Shown here: piece by piece, positions 15,401 through 30,400 of the stretch
How positions within the stretch are numbered: position 1 is the first letter of the stretch
Layout of the letters: each line of letters starts with the position of its first letter
DNA from: Clytia hemisphaerica
Taxonomy: Eukaryota; Cnidaria; Hydrozoa; Leptothecata; Clytiidae
Reading direction: 5' to 3'
DNA: 64,000 nt
NCBI GenBank assembly: GCA_902728285.1
Contig: CACVBU010000545.1
Span: 248,001 to 312,000 of the forward strand
Notes under the pieces: generated by a model
Databases searched by the model: none
Told to the model about the DNA's origin: nothing
What the model saw: only the letters and a program-made list of their open reading frames with translations
Program-made: the position numbers and the translations under genes

Positions 15401-18400
15401 CAAGGTAGTTGGTAGTGTGAAGGTTTCGATCAGAGATCCCAAGCACTTCAGAACAAGGTGTCAGGGAAGCATGGCGATAGTCCTTTTACCTTCACTGTTA
15501 TACAGTCAGCTCTCTGTAATTCGAACCTCTATTATTTGAATCTTTCTTTAATTCGAACTAAAATGTTGGCCCCTTCAACTTGAAAATGGTTTAAATTACT
15601 CTCTGTAATTCGAATCTTTCTCTAATTCGAAGAAAACTTTTGGTTCCCTTGAAAGATCGAATTAGAGAGAGAGTCAATTGTATCACTCTCTCTCGAACTA
15701 GCTAGTGGTCTTCTAAGTATCGACTGCCGTCAACATTGACGAAACATGTCGGGAAAAATTAAATGATAGTCGCGTTCTTTTTCACCGTTCAACACATCAG
15801 ATTAAAGATGTCGAACGATAAACTTGGTATAAATTACATGGCAACATTGATAAACATAGGGCAGAAAGTGAACATTGTTTTTGCACTTTTAGAGCCATTA
15901 ATTCGGTTTTGGAGAAGTAAATGTACCGTTTGAGTTCGCGTCAGTCTCATTTCCTACTTCAGATAACGTCTCTTTCAATTCTTTGATTTCTGATTGAAGA
16001 TTTTGATTGGTTTTGGAAAGTTCTTCCAATTGACTTTCTTTTTCTTCTTTGTCTGTTTGTAAAACGAAATTTCGTTCTTCCAACTGCGTCACTTTTTCTG
16101 AGAATAAAGTAAAATTTCGGTAAAATCCAAATAAGCAATACAGTAACTAAGATCATTATAAACATTAGAGTGCGACGGAATGCAGGTATACAGTGGGTAA
16201 CTTTCTACGATGTGACTTTGCTATAGTAAGGCTAAGGCTAACCGAATTCGGTTTATCAGTTTGTCTAATTCGCTTATCAAATGTTTAGAATAAAGACACA
16301 ATATTCAACTTGAAATACCTTTTTCTGCGACGAAAACATTTTGGAAGTTTTGATGATCGTTTTCCAAATTTGTGACGAGTTCAATTTTTTGTCGAAGTAA
16401 CTCTTCCTGTTCTGTCAGCTTTTGGCGGAGTTCAATCACCTCATCTGAAGAAAAAGAAAAAATATATAAATACAGTTCTCTCTTGCTATTTCAAACTCGA
16501 ACATTAAAGTTTAATGTTTTCGAATTACAGAGAGTTTCGAATTATAGAAGGTGTTTTCAGAGGGTTTCCCTTTGATGGGAACTGGAAATTTATTCGAATT
16601 ATCAAAAGATTAGAATAATAAAAGTCCGAACTAAGAGTCTACTGTAATGGTAAAGAATTTCCAAAATGGATTAAAACTATAGAGAGTCAGAAGAAAAATG
16701 TATCAAAGGTCTCGGTCTCGGCTCGGGCAGTCCGGCAAATTGACCGACGGTGTGTCCGGCGGTTAGTGGCGGACTTTTTTATATATGCACCGTAAGGTGG
16801 AAATTTCAACAAATCAAGGAAAACTGCGGATTTTTGCCCGAAAATATAGCTTTGTGCTCTAAAAGAGTTAAAAATTTGAGGAGAATGCACTGTAATAGTA
16901 CGAATTTCACCGATTTTTTGCTGCGCTGTAAGGGTGCAATTCTAAAAGCTATCTTTTCGCCGCACATACCGTCAGTTGGTAAACCCACTACTATTCGGAC
17001 AAGATCCCGGCCGGCAATTCCAAAATGGTGATTGTAAGAAGTTACCATTGGTATGAGAGCCAGTCTCGATATGTGACGCATTTTCTTTCAATTCTTTGAT
17101 TTCTGATTGAAGATTTTGATTGGTTTTGGAAAGTTCTTCTAATTGGCTTTCTTTCTCTTCTTTAGCTGTTTGTAAATGGAGGTTGTTTTCTTCTAGCGTT
17201 GAAGATTTCTCTATAATATGAAACAAAAAGGGCAGTACAAACGTGTCTCAATAATTATATTCTAAAAAAACATTCCGATTAACAAATAGCGTATGTACCG
17301 GGTCGCACTTCAGACAGCTTTCGACGTCTTGAGGCCAGAAAACGTCTTGAAAGTGCTTTTACAGTAGTGATTAACTGGACGATTAGGTTTGAGACACATT
17401 GGTAGGGTGTACTTCTGAAATCTGATCTTTTTATATTAAGCTAGGATATCATCTTTCCAAGAATTCAAACTCCAGGGACTTTAGGAGATGTTGTCCGTAA
17501 AACTCGTCGTCGTGTTTTAGAAAATTTACATACCTAACAAATTCGCGATGATTTCGATTTTCTGTTGCAGTAATATTGATTGTTCATCAAGTTTAAGCTG
17601 CACTTCTGCAACGAATTCTTCTAGGTGGGAAGAAAGAAACTAAATTGAACTTTTGGAGATGGATAGGACAAAGCCTTCTCTTTCCTACCTTTACGCTATT
17701 CAAGTGAATCCGCATCCAAACTTAAAAACCCTTTGGGGACCAGTGAGGACTGGATTTTTTTAGAATCAAACAATTATTCTATCAATTTCCTTGCCTTAAA
17801 CTCTCTAAAGGAAATTTAGAAATTGAGTTCTCGTCTATTATGTAAAAATACTTTAGACCTCAACATTAATTTATTGTATTACCGTGCTGTTCACCGTTAG
17901 ATGTGCCTATCACATTCTTTTCCGCTTTCAAATAATTTAGTTCTGCTTCTAATTTTTCGACCATTTCTTGCCACTGCGATTGCTTGGTTTCTGTATCTGT
18001 GGAAAAGAATTTTGAAGAAAAGAACTAGAAAAGAACCTTGTCCATTTCAAAACAAAACATAATCGTTTTTACAAATTTTACCCTCGTTCTCATTTATTTT
18101 CTTTCTCATTTCGTTTCAACCCTTACAGTGTAATTTGAAAAGCCTGAAAAATTGGCCAAAATCGGTAGGCAAAAGACACTACACTTTCATCCCTACTAGG
18201 AAATCGACTTTCATTTCATCGCCATTTGAAATTCAATGTAAAAAATAGCACACCAAATCCATCCCAGCTATAGTCTAGCAAGCTAGACGACTAATTTATA
18301 CATAGTAGAAATAAAGCAAAAAGTAATGAATGGAACAATTTTAGTCGTCTAGAAACCTTTGTGCACTAACTCCAAACAAAAGAAAAGTGTCAATATTGCA

Positions 18401-21400
18401 ATTATAATTTTTTCCTGCTCAAAATAATTCTTGAGAAAAAAAATATGTGTGGATTTGTGTATTGAAAGTTTTTCATTTGAGTTGATTTCGTTTTGAGAGT
18501 TTGTTGTTGCTTGATAAATTTTTTTTCTTGCTACGCAAGTTTCTGCGTAGCTAGCCCCTGTATCTATAAGGCTAGAACACCGGATTCTTCCAGTCGTTTA
18601 TACAAACTAAATCCCGTATCATTATCATTATTAGTATTGGTATTATTAGTATTACACGCATTATAAACGACTCCAGTCTATCCCAGCTACTATATATTTC
18701 TTTAGCTTGAAACAATAGAATTTCTATCCCCATTGGGATTCTGATAGAAATATTTGTCCATGATGTGGGAAAAAGTTCCATCGGGGCTGCGGTGAGACAG
18801 TGGTGTTAAAAAGAGGGGTTACAAATATACTTTTTTCAAGCTCTTGAAGTTTGTGTGAGACGGAATCCGCATTTTCTTTCTCTTTTGACAGCAGTTCTTC
18901 TTTTGATTGCAACTTGCGTTTACATTCTAACAGCTCGACTTCAATCCTCTCCACGTCTCCTGTCTTCTCAAAATCGGCTGTAATGAATTCTTGCTTCATG
19001 CTATTGAAACCTAATAAAGGAACGAATAAAAACTTTCTCAGATACTAAGGTGTTTTTAGAACTAAAGTAAACTCTCGTTCAAACTATAATTCGAACTCAT
19101 TCCTCGTCGTCAAGTCCCCGTCGAGGGTAAACCTCTTAATATACTTTTTATGCAGCAAAAGCTTTCCGGTATAAAAATCATCAATGTTTGATCTTACAAA
19201 TTTTGTACTATGCTTCTTTCCGATCAGCTGTCAAAACTCAAGCCACAAGGGGATTTGGATTTTTCAATGGGAAATTTCTTCTCGCGAAAATTTCTTCCCT
19301 TAAGGTAAATTTAACCTTGTTGAATTCGAACGCAACCCCTTTTATGTCGCTTAAGGTTGGCGTAGGTGTATTAGAAGCTTAATTATTTGCATGAGTAAAA
19401 ATTTGAAACCAGACAAAACAAGAGAGCGAAATAAGTTCCCTGGCTTGATCGTAAGTAGTCTGTACACAGACCCGATATCTACGGCTAATTTCAAAATTCA
19501 TTGCATTTTACAAAATGATAAGCGTTCGAGAGACACTCTGGTACAGAGTAGGTCGTAAGCAGGTGAACATTTTTCATGTTTCTGCAAAGACTTTTTGTCA
19601 GCTTCTTTAAACTTAAGGATAAAATGAGATTGAGTGCATACCTGCAACCAGGTCTTCTTTCTCTTCAAGCGCAGTTTTCAATTTCGATTCCAGATTTTCA
19701 ATTTGTCTTTCGAAAACTTGTATGTCGACCTTTGATAAAGCATCTTTTCTATCCTCTTCTGTGGAAGATAAATTTTCTTGTTGTTTTTTGAGCAAGTCAT
19801 CGATTTGTTGTTGTAAGAGTTTGTTCTCGTCTTCTTGCGATTCGATGACATCTTTCAAGGTACCGACGTCTAGTGTGGAGAGAGTATGGAAAAAAAGGGA
19901 AAAGAATACAGGCGTACATAAAAATGCTTGAAACAACTTAAAGTTTTAGGACATGACGTATACACATAGAGAACTTCAGGAACTTGCAGATTACCAGTCA
20001 CTGTGGAAAGATATCTGCAAACTACAAAATTGATTTTCTTTTATGAGCTATTTTTGATAAAGTCCTAACTTTTGTTTATTAAAATACTTTAAAGTCAAAT
20101 TTTGTATGGGAAGTCTCGCCAACAAAAGGCCAAATTTTGACAACATCTTTTCAATTTTTTCAAGAATTTTTTTCAAAGGATAATATTCCACTCATGATTA
20201 TTGTTTCAACAAACACAAAATCGGAATCCGATGCAAATACTATCTAAAGTTATTCGCTATTTTACTGATAGCTAATTTGGAAAATACTTTGGCATTCGTC
20301 AACTTCGCAACTTGGTCAAGAGGAAACAACAGGAGGTTTTTCTCACCGGGATACGATCTAAGATACATTTAGTCTGCTTCCAATACATCTGATAACGAAG
20401 GCTATTAATTTAAAGTCCGTTTACTATAATTGTTGCACACTTGATTTTTGTTTTGCATGCATTACCATAATAAGGCATTAATTTTGGTTTTGCTTGGATT
20501 ACTATAATTGGGCATCAATTTTGGCTTTGCTAGACATCTTTTGTTAACTATTATTAACTATTAAGTGTTTTAATTTGGATAGATTATATAACTTAGAGAA
20601 TAACGGTGATTGAAACTCGCAGATAAAATACTGGAATCCGAGTTTAAGGTCTTGTCTTCGTTAATTTCCCCGTTGAGAGGACCGTACCAAACCGTGGCCG
20701 GATTCTCTACCTTTACGCTACAGACAACTATCATTGGAGAAACATAAGCACACTGTCTATCGGTATCACTGACCTTTATATATCCCTGGACAAAGCTATA
20801 TCCGCCATCTTTGATTGGAGTTTTTTTGGAATTGGTACCCGAGATGAAACCATTGCAATGTTAAAAATTAACGTCTAACGGCGCTACATCATCAAAAGTA
20901 TTTGAGGGAAAGTAGACCTAGCGCTCTTGATGCATTTACACCGCTATTGAGTAGTGCCACCATTAGGGTACCACTTTTCAAAAAATCTCCGATCAAAGAT
21001 TTTGTTTTTCCGGGATTGAGAAGCTTGGTCCAGGGATATATAAAGGTAAGTGATCGGTATAGCCTATCCACTATCATCTTAGGGAATCTTTAACGAATTT
21101 TAACATGTGTGTAAAAGGCGAACAGCTGTCAAAGAATTAAAAAGTCCGTTCTTCCCACGCACTATCAAAATCAATGACTTCAAATTGATGTAAGATATCG
21201 AGACGGTAGTGGACAGACGAAAATTATTGGGAGGGAAGTACATTTAAAGAATAATTGCACTTCACTTCTTCAAATCAGATAAGTCATTTTGAAAATGATG
21301 CCAAATGCAAATCAGATTAAGTCTACCGGCAAACAGTATAAATAGAGTCAGATTTTTTTTGATTGATCATTCGCAATAAAGATTCAACTTCTGAACTGTA

Positions 21401-24400
21401 AAAAATATGATGACGAAAAAGGAGTTTGAATAAGATGAGGGGGAGGAACGAGTTCGAATTCTACGAAATATTTCTGAGCTTTATCACAAAGGTTTTCATT
21501 GAAGGATGAGTGAACTCTAAGAAATTTGTTCTATTTAAAAACATTACTTATTTTGGGTATTAAGTTTGGGAGGTAGCGGGTATGTCCGAGGAGAAAATCG
21601 GAAATGGACCACAAAGGACCCTTTTTGGGATCCTTGGAGAGATTTTTCACATGCTTCGCCACCTTTGAGAAGGAAAATTATTTCGTTCTTTTTTGTTAGG
21701 TATAAGAAGAGATCCTTTGAAAACCTTTTATAAAACTTTATTTTTGCAATCTCTTCCTAATATATTGTAGTTTTCAGAAATTTACATCAACTTAAAAGAA
21801 AAATGAAGAGTTCAATCTGTTTCTTGTTGGTGGTCTTGTTGACTCTCCACGCAATAACTGATGCTCGAAACATCAAAACATTTGGTAAGATCATCTGTTG
21901 TTTTTTGGTTAGTACAGAGAATATTCTTAATAAAGTACTCTCTTAAACACGATTTGCTCTATAATTCAGAAAAATTTTATGGCCCGAACCGGTAAAAAAC
22001 CCTTATAAAGAAGCTCCTACAACTAATTTTCTAACGATTCCCAAAATTCCCGTATATTCTCGATTTGTGATAAATAACTTCATAGATCGATAGTGCGATC
22101 ATTCACTTCTCATTAGCTGATCATCCACAAAAATAAAGGACCAAATGATAATAGTGTCCTTCAGGGTCTCTCCCCCCCCCATGCCTAGAATGAAAATTTT
22201 CCATCCCCCCCCTCATTTTTCCCCACCCTGCCTCCAAAAATTTCTCTCCCCCCCCCTCAAGCAAAAAATTAAAAAGCTGTAATTTGATGAACTTAACGCT
22301 TATTGTTTTCCCTGAGGTAGTTCTAATTCAAGAAGAAATAGAAAGGATGGTTGTTTTTAAACCATAATATTAATAAAACTAAGCATTATGCTATATCATC
22401 TCATAAAACCAGATGTTTTTCAATTTTGAATTGATTTTGGTGAGTTCCCCCCATGCCTAGATTGAAAATTTTCCATCCCCCCTCGTTTCCCCCCCTGGCT
22501 TCAAAAAAAATTCTTTCCCCCCTATACGTCCTTTTGACCTGAATCCAGGGGGGAGGACACTATGATGATGATATGATACTAACGAGATATCATTCCTTCT
22601 TTGAAAGCTGTGCTGACATTTCAGCAGAAAAGGCTGTCCTTTAAAAAAAATTGCTTCATCTTATCGATTTATCAATTTGACTTTACCTAACATAAGAATA
22701 AAGTTTACCGCCAAGCAGATTTTGAATATGGATCATTCGGCCGGACAACGGCAAACCAACAACAGTTGTTTATGCTTTTTAAATGTTCTTTTTAACAAAC
22801 AGATAACAGTCATCAACGGAACATTAGAAGCCTTTTGGAAGATGCACCAAAATCAAGGGTTGCCAGAAGAGCAGGTAATCACCTTTTTCTCACCTTTTCC
22901 AAGTCCCTATAAGGATTTGATAAGAAGTCGCACCACTTTATAAGTTTCGCATCATAAATATCATATAGAACTTATGTGTAATAAATCAAACCCGTCTAAG
23001 GAGAAACAAGCTAGATGCTGAATGGACCTACCTGATGATGAAAGTTAGAAAAACGGTTTTCCGGCATATTTCTGGTATTTTCGGCCGGGAAAAAATATTT
23101 TTCGAAAATCGGGCTCCGTCACATTTTAGGTATTGTCATTTTGCATCAGTGTGCAAAATTTCATGAAAAAATATAAAGTACAGCTCGAGAAATTCAAGAA
23201 ATATCATTTTTCCGGCGAAAATAGGCTGTTCCGGCGATTTTTAGAAAGTTCCGGCTTCAAAAATCACTTTTATTGACAATTAAACCATGCTTGATGGTGG
23301 GCAGTGCTATCAATAATGTTTTTGTGTGAAAAAACAACGAAATATAAGGAAAAAGTCCAATGAAAATCTGCAAAAAAAAAAAAAACGGCGATTTCCGGGA
23401 TATTTCCGGCATTTTCAGCCGGAATAGAATTTTTCTCAAAAATCGGACTAAGCCATGTTTTAGACATTGTTAATACGCATCTTTGTGCAAAAAATCAGAA
23501 AAAACTAATGATGAAATCTCGAGAAAATGCCAAAAAACCGGTTTTTCCGGCATATTTCCGGCATTTTCGGCTGGAAAAGTACGTTAATTGAAAATCAGGC
23601 TCTGTCATATTTTAGGTATTGCCATTTTGCATCAGTGTGCAAAATTTCATGAAAAAATATAAAGTACAGCTCGAGAAATTCAAGAAATACCGTTTTTTCC
23701 CCCGGCGAAAATAGGCTGTTCCGGCGATTTTTAGAAAGTTCCGGCTTCAAAAATCACTTTTATTGACAATTAAACCATGCTTGATGGTGGGCATTGCTAT
23801 CAATAACGTTTTTGTGTGAAAAAACAACGAAATATAAGGAAAAAGTCCAATGAAAATCTGCAAAAACGGCGATTTCCGGGATATTTCCGGCATTTTCAGC
23901 CGGAATAGAATTTTTCTCAAAAATCGGACTCGGCCATGTTTTAGGCATTGCTAATACGCATCTTTGTGCAAAAAATCAGAAAAAACTAATGATGAAATCT
24001 CGAGAAAATGCCAAAAAACCGGTTTTTCCGGTTTTCGAAAATCGGGCTCCGTCACATTTTGGGCATTACCATTTTGCATCTTTGTGCCAAAAATTAGGAA
24101 AAACTAATGAGCCAATCCCGAGAAAAGCTAGTAACGAACGGACGAACGGATGAACGGACGAACAGAGGTTAAGTTATAGGACCTACAGCCCACCGGGGTA
24201 GGTCCAAAAAATAGGCCTAGATATTAAAGTTGGTTTATACCATAGGACCATGACCAATAATCCCAGCAAAATTGAAATATATTCTTTAAAGAAAAATAAA
24301 TCGTTAATAATGTCTTATAGGATTGGATTGTGGTCTTGTGGGATCGAATCGCTCCTTATGTAAAGATTCTATGTATTCAATATTTTGTAAATGTGAGTAA

Positions 24401-27400
24401 TTGTTAATGAATTTCAAGCACGAGACAAGAAAAAATGTGAAAAAGACCAGAACCTGCTTGTTTTCTTCATTTTATACTTAAATTTTCGGCCTCGACACAA
24501 CACCATTATATTGTAACCGGTAAAATCTGTTGTGATGAAAAACTACAGTGATGTAAATAAAATAGACAGAGAAAGTTTTTTCCTAGACTGTATCAAAGCC
24601 TCTTTGAATGATCTTTTTGTCGGTCATTATTTGTCGTACAGGCTAGTGCAGATTTTCAAAACTGAGCTATTCCTTTACAACTTAGTAACTTACTACACTC
24701 AAATTTTAATCCTCCTCTGGGGAAAAAATGTGTCACGCCAAAAACTTTTTACATTTTTTTACAATTATCAGTTCATGTTTTATAATACGAAATTTCTTTT
24801 GTTATAGTACAAATCATACACCTATATTTTTGTATTAACGTAGTATTTTTTTTCGATTACGCTTTTCAATAATACTTTTTTCTGTAATACATCTTTTAGA
24901 ACCAACGTACTGATCACTTTTTACTTTTTCTAATTCCCATCCAGAAAGGCGTCTTTTATATGTAGAGTCCATAAGGATAATTAATTCATAGTGTCCTCCT
25001 GGGTTGGTTCCCCCTACTAAAGTTCCAGATCTTTCTCAATTACCCCCTCTTTTTTGCTTTCCCCCAGCTATTTGACGATTTTGCGGGTCCCCCATAATGG
25101 TTAGCATAAAAATGCCATGAATCAAGTTTAAAATTTTGGAAAGATTGATAAATATAGCCTTGAAGCTGCTTAAAAACATTAAGCTATGTTGAAATATTAG
25201 CTTGGTTTAAGAAGATTTGCTTATGTTATTGTTTAAACTGGTCTTGCACGAGATCACCTTGAGGTCAGCGAAGTTCCCTCCAGCAAAATTTCCAAAATTC
25301 ATGGTCCCGCCCCCTCTTTATTTTCCCTCCATCAAATTTCAAATTTCTCATTCTCCCCCCCCCCCACACCTCAACTCAAAATCACTATGTAATTAGAGCA
25401 ATTCAAACATCCTAGCCCTATACTATACTAAATGTTTAGAACGGCTATATTCAGGTTCTTTTATAATCTAAATAATACACCCATTGGTCTAAGTAAAGAA
25501 TTTAAAGAAAGAATAACATTGACTGAACAAATTTGAGTACCTGATTGGAGGTTTATGTGATCTTTGCGTAATTTTTCAAGCTCTCCATTCTGTCGCTCAT
25601 AATCCATTACTGTGAAAAAAAAAAACACAAAAAAAGGTTTAGTCCCTTCTTAAAAAATCAATAGCATACCGTAGTGAATCTAAAAATAGACATTAATTTT
25701 TCTGTTTGACCGAAATCAATCAATCAATTTATCAATCAATCAATCAATCCCATCACCCTTTGCACGCAAATTACACTCAATTACAAAGAAAAAGTAATAA
25801 CTTTCACAACTTTTGAATTAAGACAAAAAGGATTATGGGATTGAATTTTGGCCAAATGAGAGAAGTAATAATCATGACTTGCATAACGAAGCGCTATTCT
25901 TGAAGCTTCAACGTTTTATATAAATAATAAACCTTATGGCTAATTCCAATCAGGGGATTCGGAATTACAAATAACTAATGGAATTTTTTCTACCATCGAT
26001 TCACCGATAACAAGTGAATCAAGAAAAATTAGATTCCCAGAGTAAAGAAAAGTCGCAACGGGTAAAATTCAATGCTATCAAAAGGGAAAACAAAAGAAAA
26101 TGGGCTATTCAAGAAAACAAAATTTGATTCCCAGAGTGCGTTTGGAGGTTGATCAATGAAAAAATCTCTGAAGTTTGGCAATATTCAAAGGGTACCTCAA
26201 AAACTAGGCGAAAAATCCAGGTGCTTATCTAAATTTCAACAGAAATCCAGGAGTTCCACCTTTCAGAAGTGACCTCCACGACGGAGAGGCAAAAAAAACA
26301 ACTTTATGCAGCCAACTCTCTCTCTACCACGAATCTCTATTATCCGAATCTTTCAGTAATTCAAAGTAAAATATTGGTCCTTTCAACTGGAAAGTGGTTT
26401 AAGTTATTCTCTGTTATTCGAATTTTTCTCTAATTCATGATAATGCACCATTGCAATGTCTTCCACGGACTTAACAGCTGATTGGTTGAAAGTGACGTAT
26501 TGATTGATTTTACGTCACATATAACCAATCATCTATTGGGTCCGTGATGTAATGTCAGAAGACATTACAGTGGTACATATCATGATTTCGAATAAAATTT
26601 CTGGGCCCTAGAAGATCTAATTTGAGAGAGAGAGAACTATACTTGAGAGGAAATGTCTATTCAAACCTTGCTGGTCCATCGCTAAAGCATCTCTATCCTT
26701 GCTAATACGGTCCAGTTCAATCTGCAGGCATGCTTTATCCTCTTTGTGTTGTTCAATCTCAGCCAACAAGGATTCCAGCTTTGAATCGTGATCTTTGACA
26801 TTCTCCGTGATCTGAGCTACCTGCTCCAGAGCTGCGGACGCGTCTTTTTCCAGTTTCTCGTTTTTCGTTATCAACTGTTGATTGTTTTCCTGGAGCTCTG
26901 CAATTTGTACATTACTGAGCGCTTGATCGGCTAAGTTTTTGCTTTGCTCTGACACCGCTTGCTCCATTTGAGCAGCTAAGAGTTCTTGTTTTTCATACTC
27001 TAGTTGATTTTTATCAGTACGTAGTGTTTGAATAAGTTCTCTATTTAAGTCAAGTTCCTCTTCCAGAGCAGATATTTTTTGCTCCCATTGCTGTGTAGAG
27101 GTTTGTTGTTGTTCCTGAGTAGATTGCTGTGTCTTGTAATCGTTCAAATCGTTTTCAACAACTATTAATCTCTCCTGGAGGTCCGATTTCTCCGTCATAA
27201 CTTGTTCATTAGTTTTTGATAAGTTAGCAAACTCTAATCTCAAAGATTCGAGTTGTTGACTTAAAGTTTGATTCTTTTCTTTTTCTTGTTCCAAAAAGTT
27301 CGACAACACAGTTTGCCACTCTTCATTCTCTGTTTGGTCTTTCAAGCTCATTATTTTCTCCTCTTTTAGCCGTAGCTCTTGGTGTAACGCCTCAATTTCA

Positions 27401-30400
27401 GCGGCTTTTTGAGAGTTTGACGTCTCGTCCGTCTTACAAGTATCTCTCAGTCGTTCACACTCTACATTCCGGTCGCGTAGTTGGTTTTTTAGTTTCTCAG
27501 CTTCCATCTCTTTCTCGCGAAGCCATTCTTCAGCTTGGCTGAGATCTTTGACAGTAGTCGCTGAATAAAAACAAAAAACATTGATACATCTTGTGTCACA
27601 AAACCAAAAAAGAGAAATTCGTGATCCCGGAAGGAATAAATACACTGTACTGGATTTTTCGAGATTTAAAGACGATAGAATTTGTTTTTTCCACCAATCA
27701 TAAAAAAAAGTTTTTCCGACCAGTATTTCACCGGAAAATCTTTTGTCGAAAAATCTTTGGCATTGCCATTTTGCATCTATGTGTAAAATAACCGTACATC
27801 CTGTGCTTAAGTCCAGGAGTTGCCATAAAGCCATTATGGTAATAACCAGGAGGGCACATCGCTATACATTGTAAAATAATAGAAAAAAAACTAATGACCA
27901 AACTTCGAAAAATCTGGTAACGAGCAAAGGAACAGTAACGGGTTAATGAATCTACAGTATCGGATACCTTTATATTCTTCAAATTCTTCTTTTAACAAAT
28001 TATACTCGTTCCTTTCGAATGAACACTCCATTGCATCTGAAGAAGAGAATAAAAGTACAACAATGATAAAAAAAAGAATGACGTACTGATTTTTTTGACT
28101 TGATGTTATCTAAAATCGAGCAAGCTTCGTTTCATAATGCTTCATTTTCCACTGGTTTTTTTTAATAACCATTTTCGGGTCAGCGCTGGGGTTGCTTTAG
28201 CCGGGTTGCTTAGCATTCTAGCTTGCTTTGACCACACCTAATATTATACCATATTTATGCTTATTGAGCCAAGGGCTTTTAAGTCTCCCATGGTTAAATT
28301 ATTTAACAAGCCTTTACTTACTGAATGAAAAAAATTGGCTCATTTCGCCCCCCCCCTCAGCCTTAGCAACTCATTTTTTAAATGCAACGTACAAAAATTT
28401 GAGAACATTCTAAGAACATTCTTAGGCTTTGGAGACTTAAAAACATGCATTTTCTTATGAAATTACATCAAAATGCTCAAAAAATGCTGAAAATAAGAAC
28501 ATTTTAAGAACATTTTTAGGCTTCAAATCCAAAAAACTAAGAACATCCGAAGGCTTCGAAAATTTTTGACGTTCTTATAAAAAAAAAACGTGTATTACAG
28601 GAGCGGATACAGGAATTTTTATCACTGTGTGAAAATTTCGGTTTACCCCGATTTTCCAATATAATCCTAATTTTTGAATCCGATTGTTAAAGGAAAACTC
28701 TACCCCATCGCTACATGCCACACACATGTATATAATATCTTTGATTCACTCTACTTATAAGAGCACAGGATCATAGTTTCAAAAACTCCTCACGTTAGTT
28801 TATGTTCTTCTGTAAAAAACTTTAGATTACACTCAGAAAGAGAGAAAACTTCGTGATTTGTTTACATGAAAATCGCGATAGTGTGAAAGGTATGAAAAAG
28901 TGTTTTCACACAGTCTGGAGGAATGAAAATCCGTGAAAAGTATGCAAAACTATGTAATTGTCCTCACGAAATTCTGCCAAATTAATCTCCACCGTTAAGG
29001 TTTGATAACAAGATGAATGCGACTCATTCAGAGAACTTATTACGATGGAGAGTCTCTCTCACACAAACAAAAAGCTTCTTTGACGTCATTTTGAACACAG
29101 AAGTTGAAACGTATCAACAGATGTACTAGTCTACACAATAGACAGATCGGTCCACGCTTTTAGGCCTTACTCTTGGTCTATAGGCACTGCTATAGGCGGC
29201 CACTAGTGACACCCACCGGGAATTGCTTATTAATAGGTTTAAACATAATAGACAACATTCACAAAAGATGTTTATCAATAGAGATTTTAAATAAAAGAAT
29301 GTTTAAAACACAGCTGATTGGCTTAGGTTTCGAAACTCTCTATTGTTTCATTAAAACCTCAGTGTGCATGCGATTTATCTGGAGAATTTCAATATTCAAA
29401 ACAAGAGCAGTGCTCATAGCCCGAAGAGTAGGAGTTTTACGCTCGAAACGAAGGAAGATTATATGACGTAGCCTACAGATGTACCTTTTGAACATTGTGT
29501 ACAGAAATCATTTAAGTCTTTCTTTGAAAGAATAAAATATTTTTTCTACAAGAAAAAAGTTATAGAAAACAATTTTAGTGTTTTTATTTTTTTGAATCTC
29601 AAGAAAATTGAGTGTGTGAATTCACCACGTTAACATACCCTGTATCCGCCCCTGATAATATTAGGAATTGAAACATTATTATGCACCAAGTTAATTTCCA
29701 CGAATAAGTTTTCGCGAGATTCATTTTTGCGTTTTCGAGGCCAATTTTCGAAATTTAATTTACGCGAAATTTATCTAAAACGCTAATTCCCAAAAACAAA
29801 TCCAGAAAATGTCGTAATTCTTTAAGCTCGCGAAATTTAATTCGATTAAAGTAAGACTTGAGTCTATTTTTGGCTGAAATACCTAAACACTACAATAAGT
29901 GCACAACACACTCGCACACAAATTGCGATACAAACCTGACTTAACAAATACGTCTGACAATCGATCTTTTGAAACAACAGGTGATAAAGTCTTGTTACGA
30001 AAGTTGGCCAGCTTTTTCTTTTTGGACACCATAGGACTATCATTATCCGATTCATGGATGGTAATTAATCGATTGCCTTGAAATGCTTTTTGAAGTGAGC
30101 CTGGGCACCAGGTCTGGCGACGTTTATATTTCTCCGTGGTAGACTATTGTAAAAACAAAAATGAATGCGATCGTTCAACGAAATTTTAAATGGGAAGTCT
30201 GCAATCTATGGTGGACTGAAAAACACTTCGAAAAATACTTCACTAATACACGTATTCAAGTAATGTTACATTTGTCACGATTGATGACATGTGGCTTTCC
30301 CTATCTATTTCGTGCTATAAAAGCGTAACAAGCGACGACTTACACATTTCATACTACACTCCCACGACTATTTGAAACATAACCTCACTTTATTATGAAT

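Noticed and set aside
24532..24807. 91-codon plus-strand open frame downstream of the four-Cys peptide gene
   Set aside because: Tyr/Phe/Leu-rich composition, no domain, and it overlaps the likely 3' untranslated end and poly(A) signal of the peptide gene. The exon at 24321-24400 already closes that gene in phase.
25717..25750. CRISPR-like short repeat run
   Set aside because: It is a simple (AATC)n microsatellite in a eukaryotic intron.
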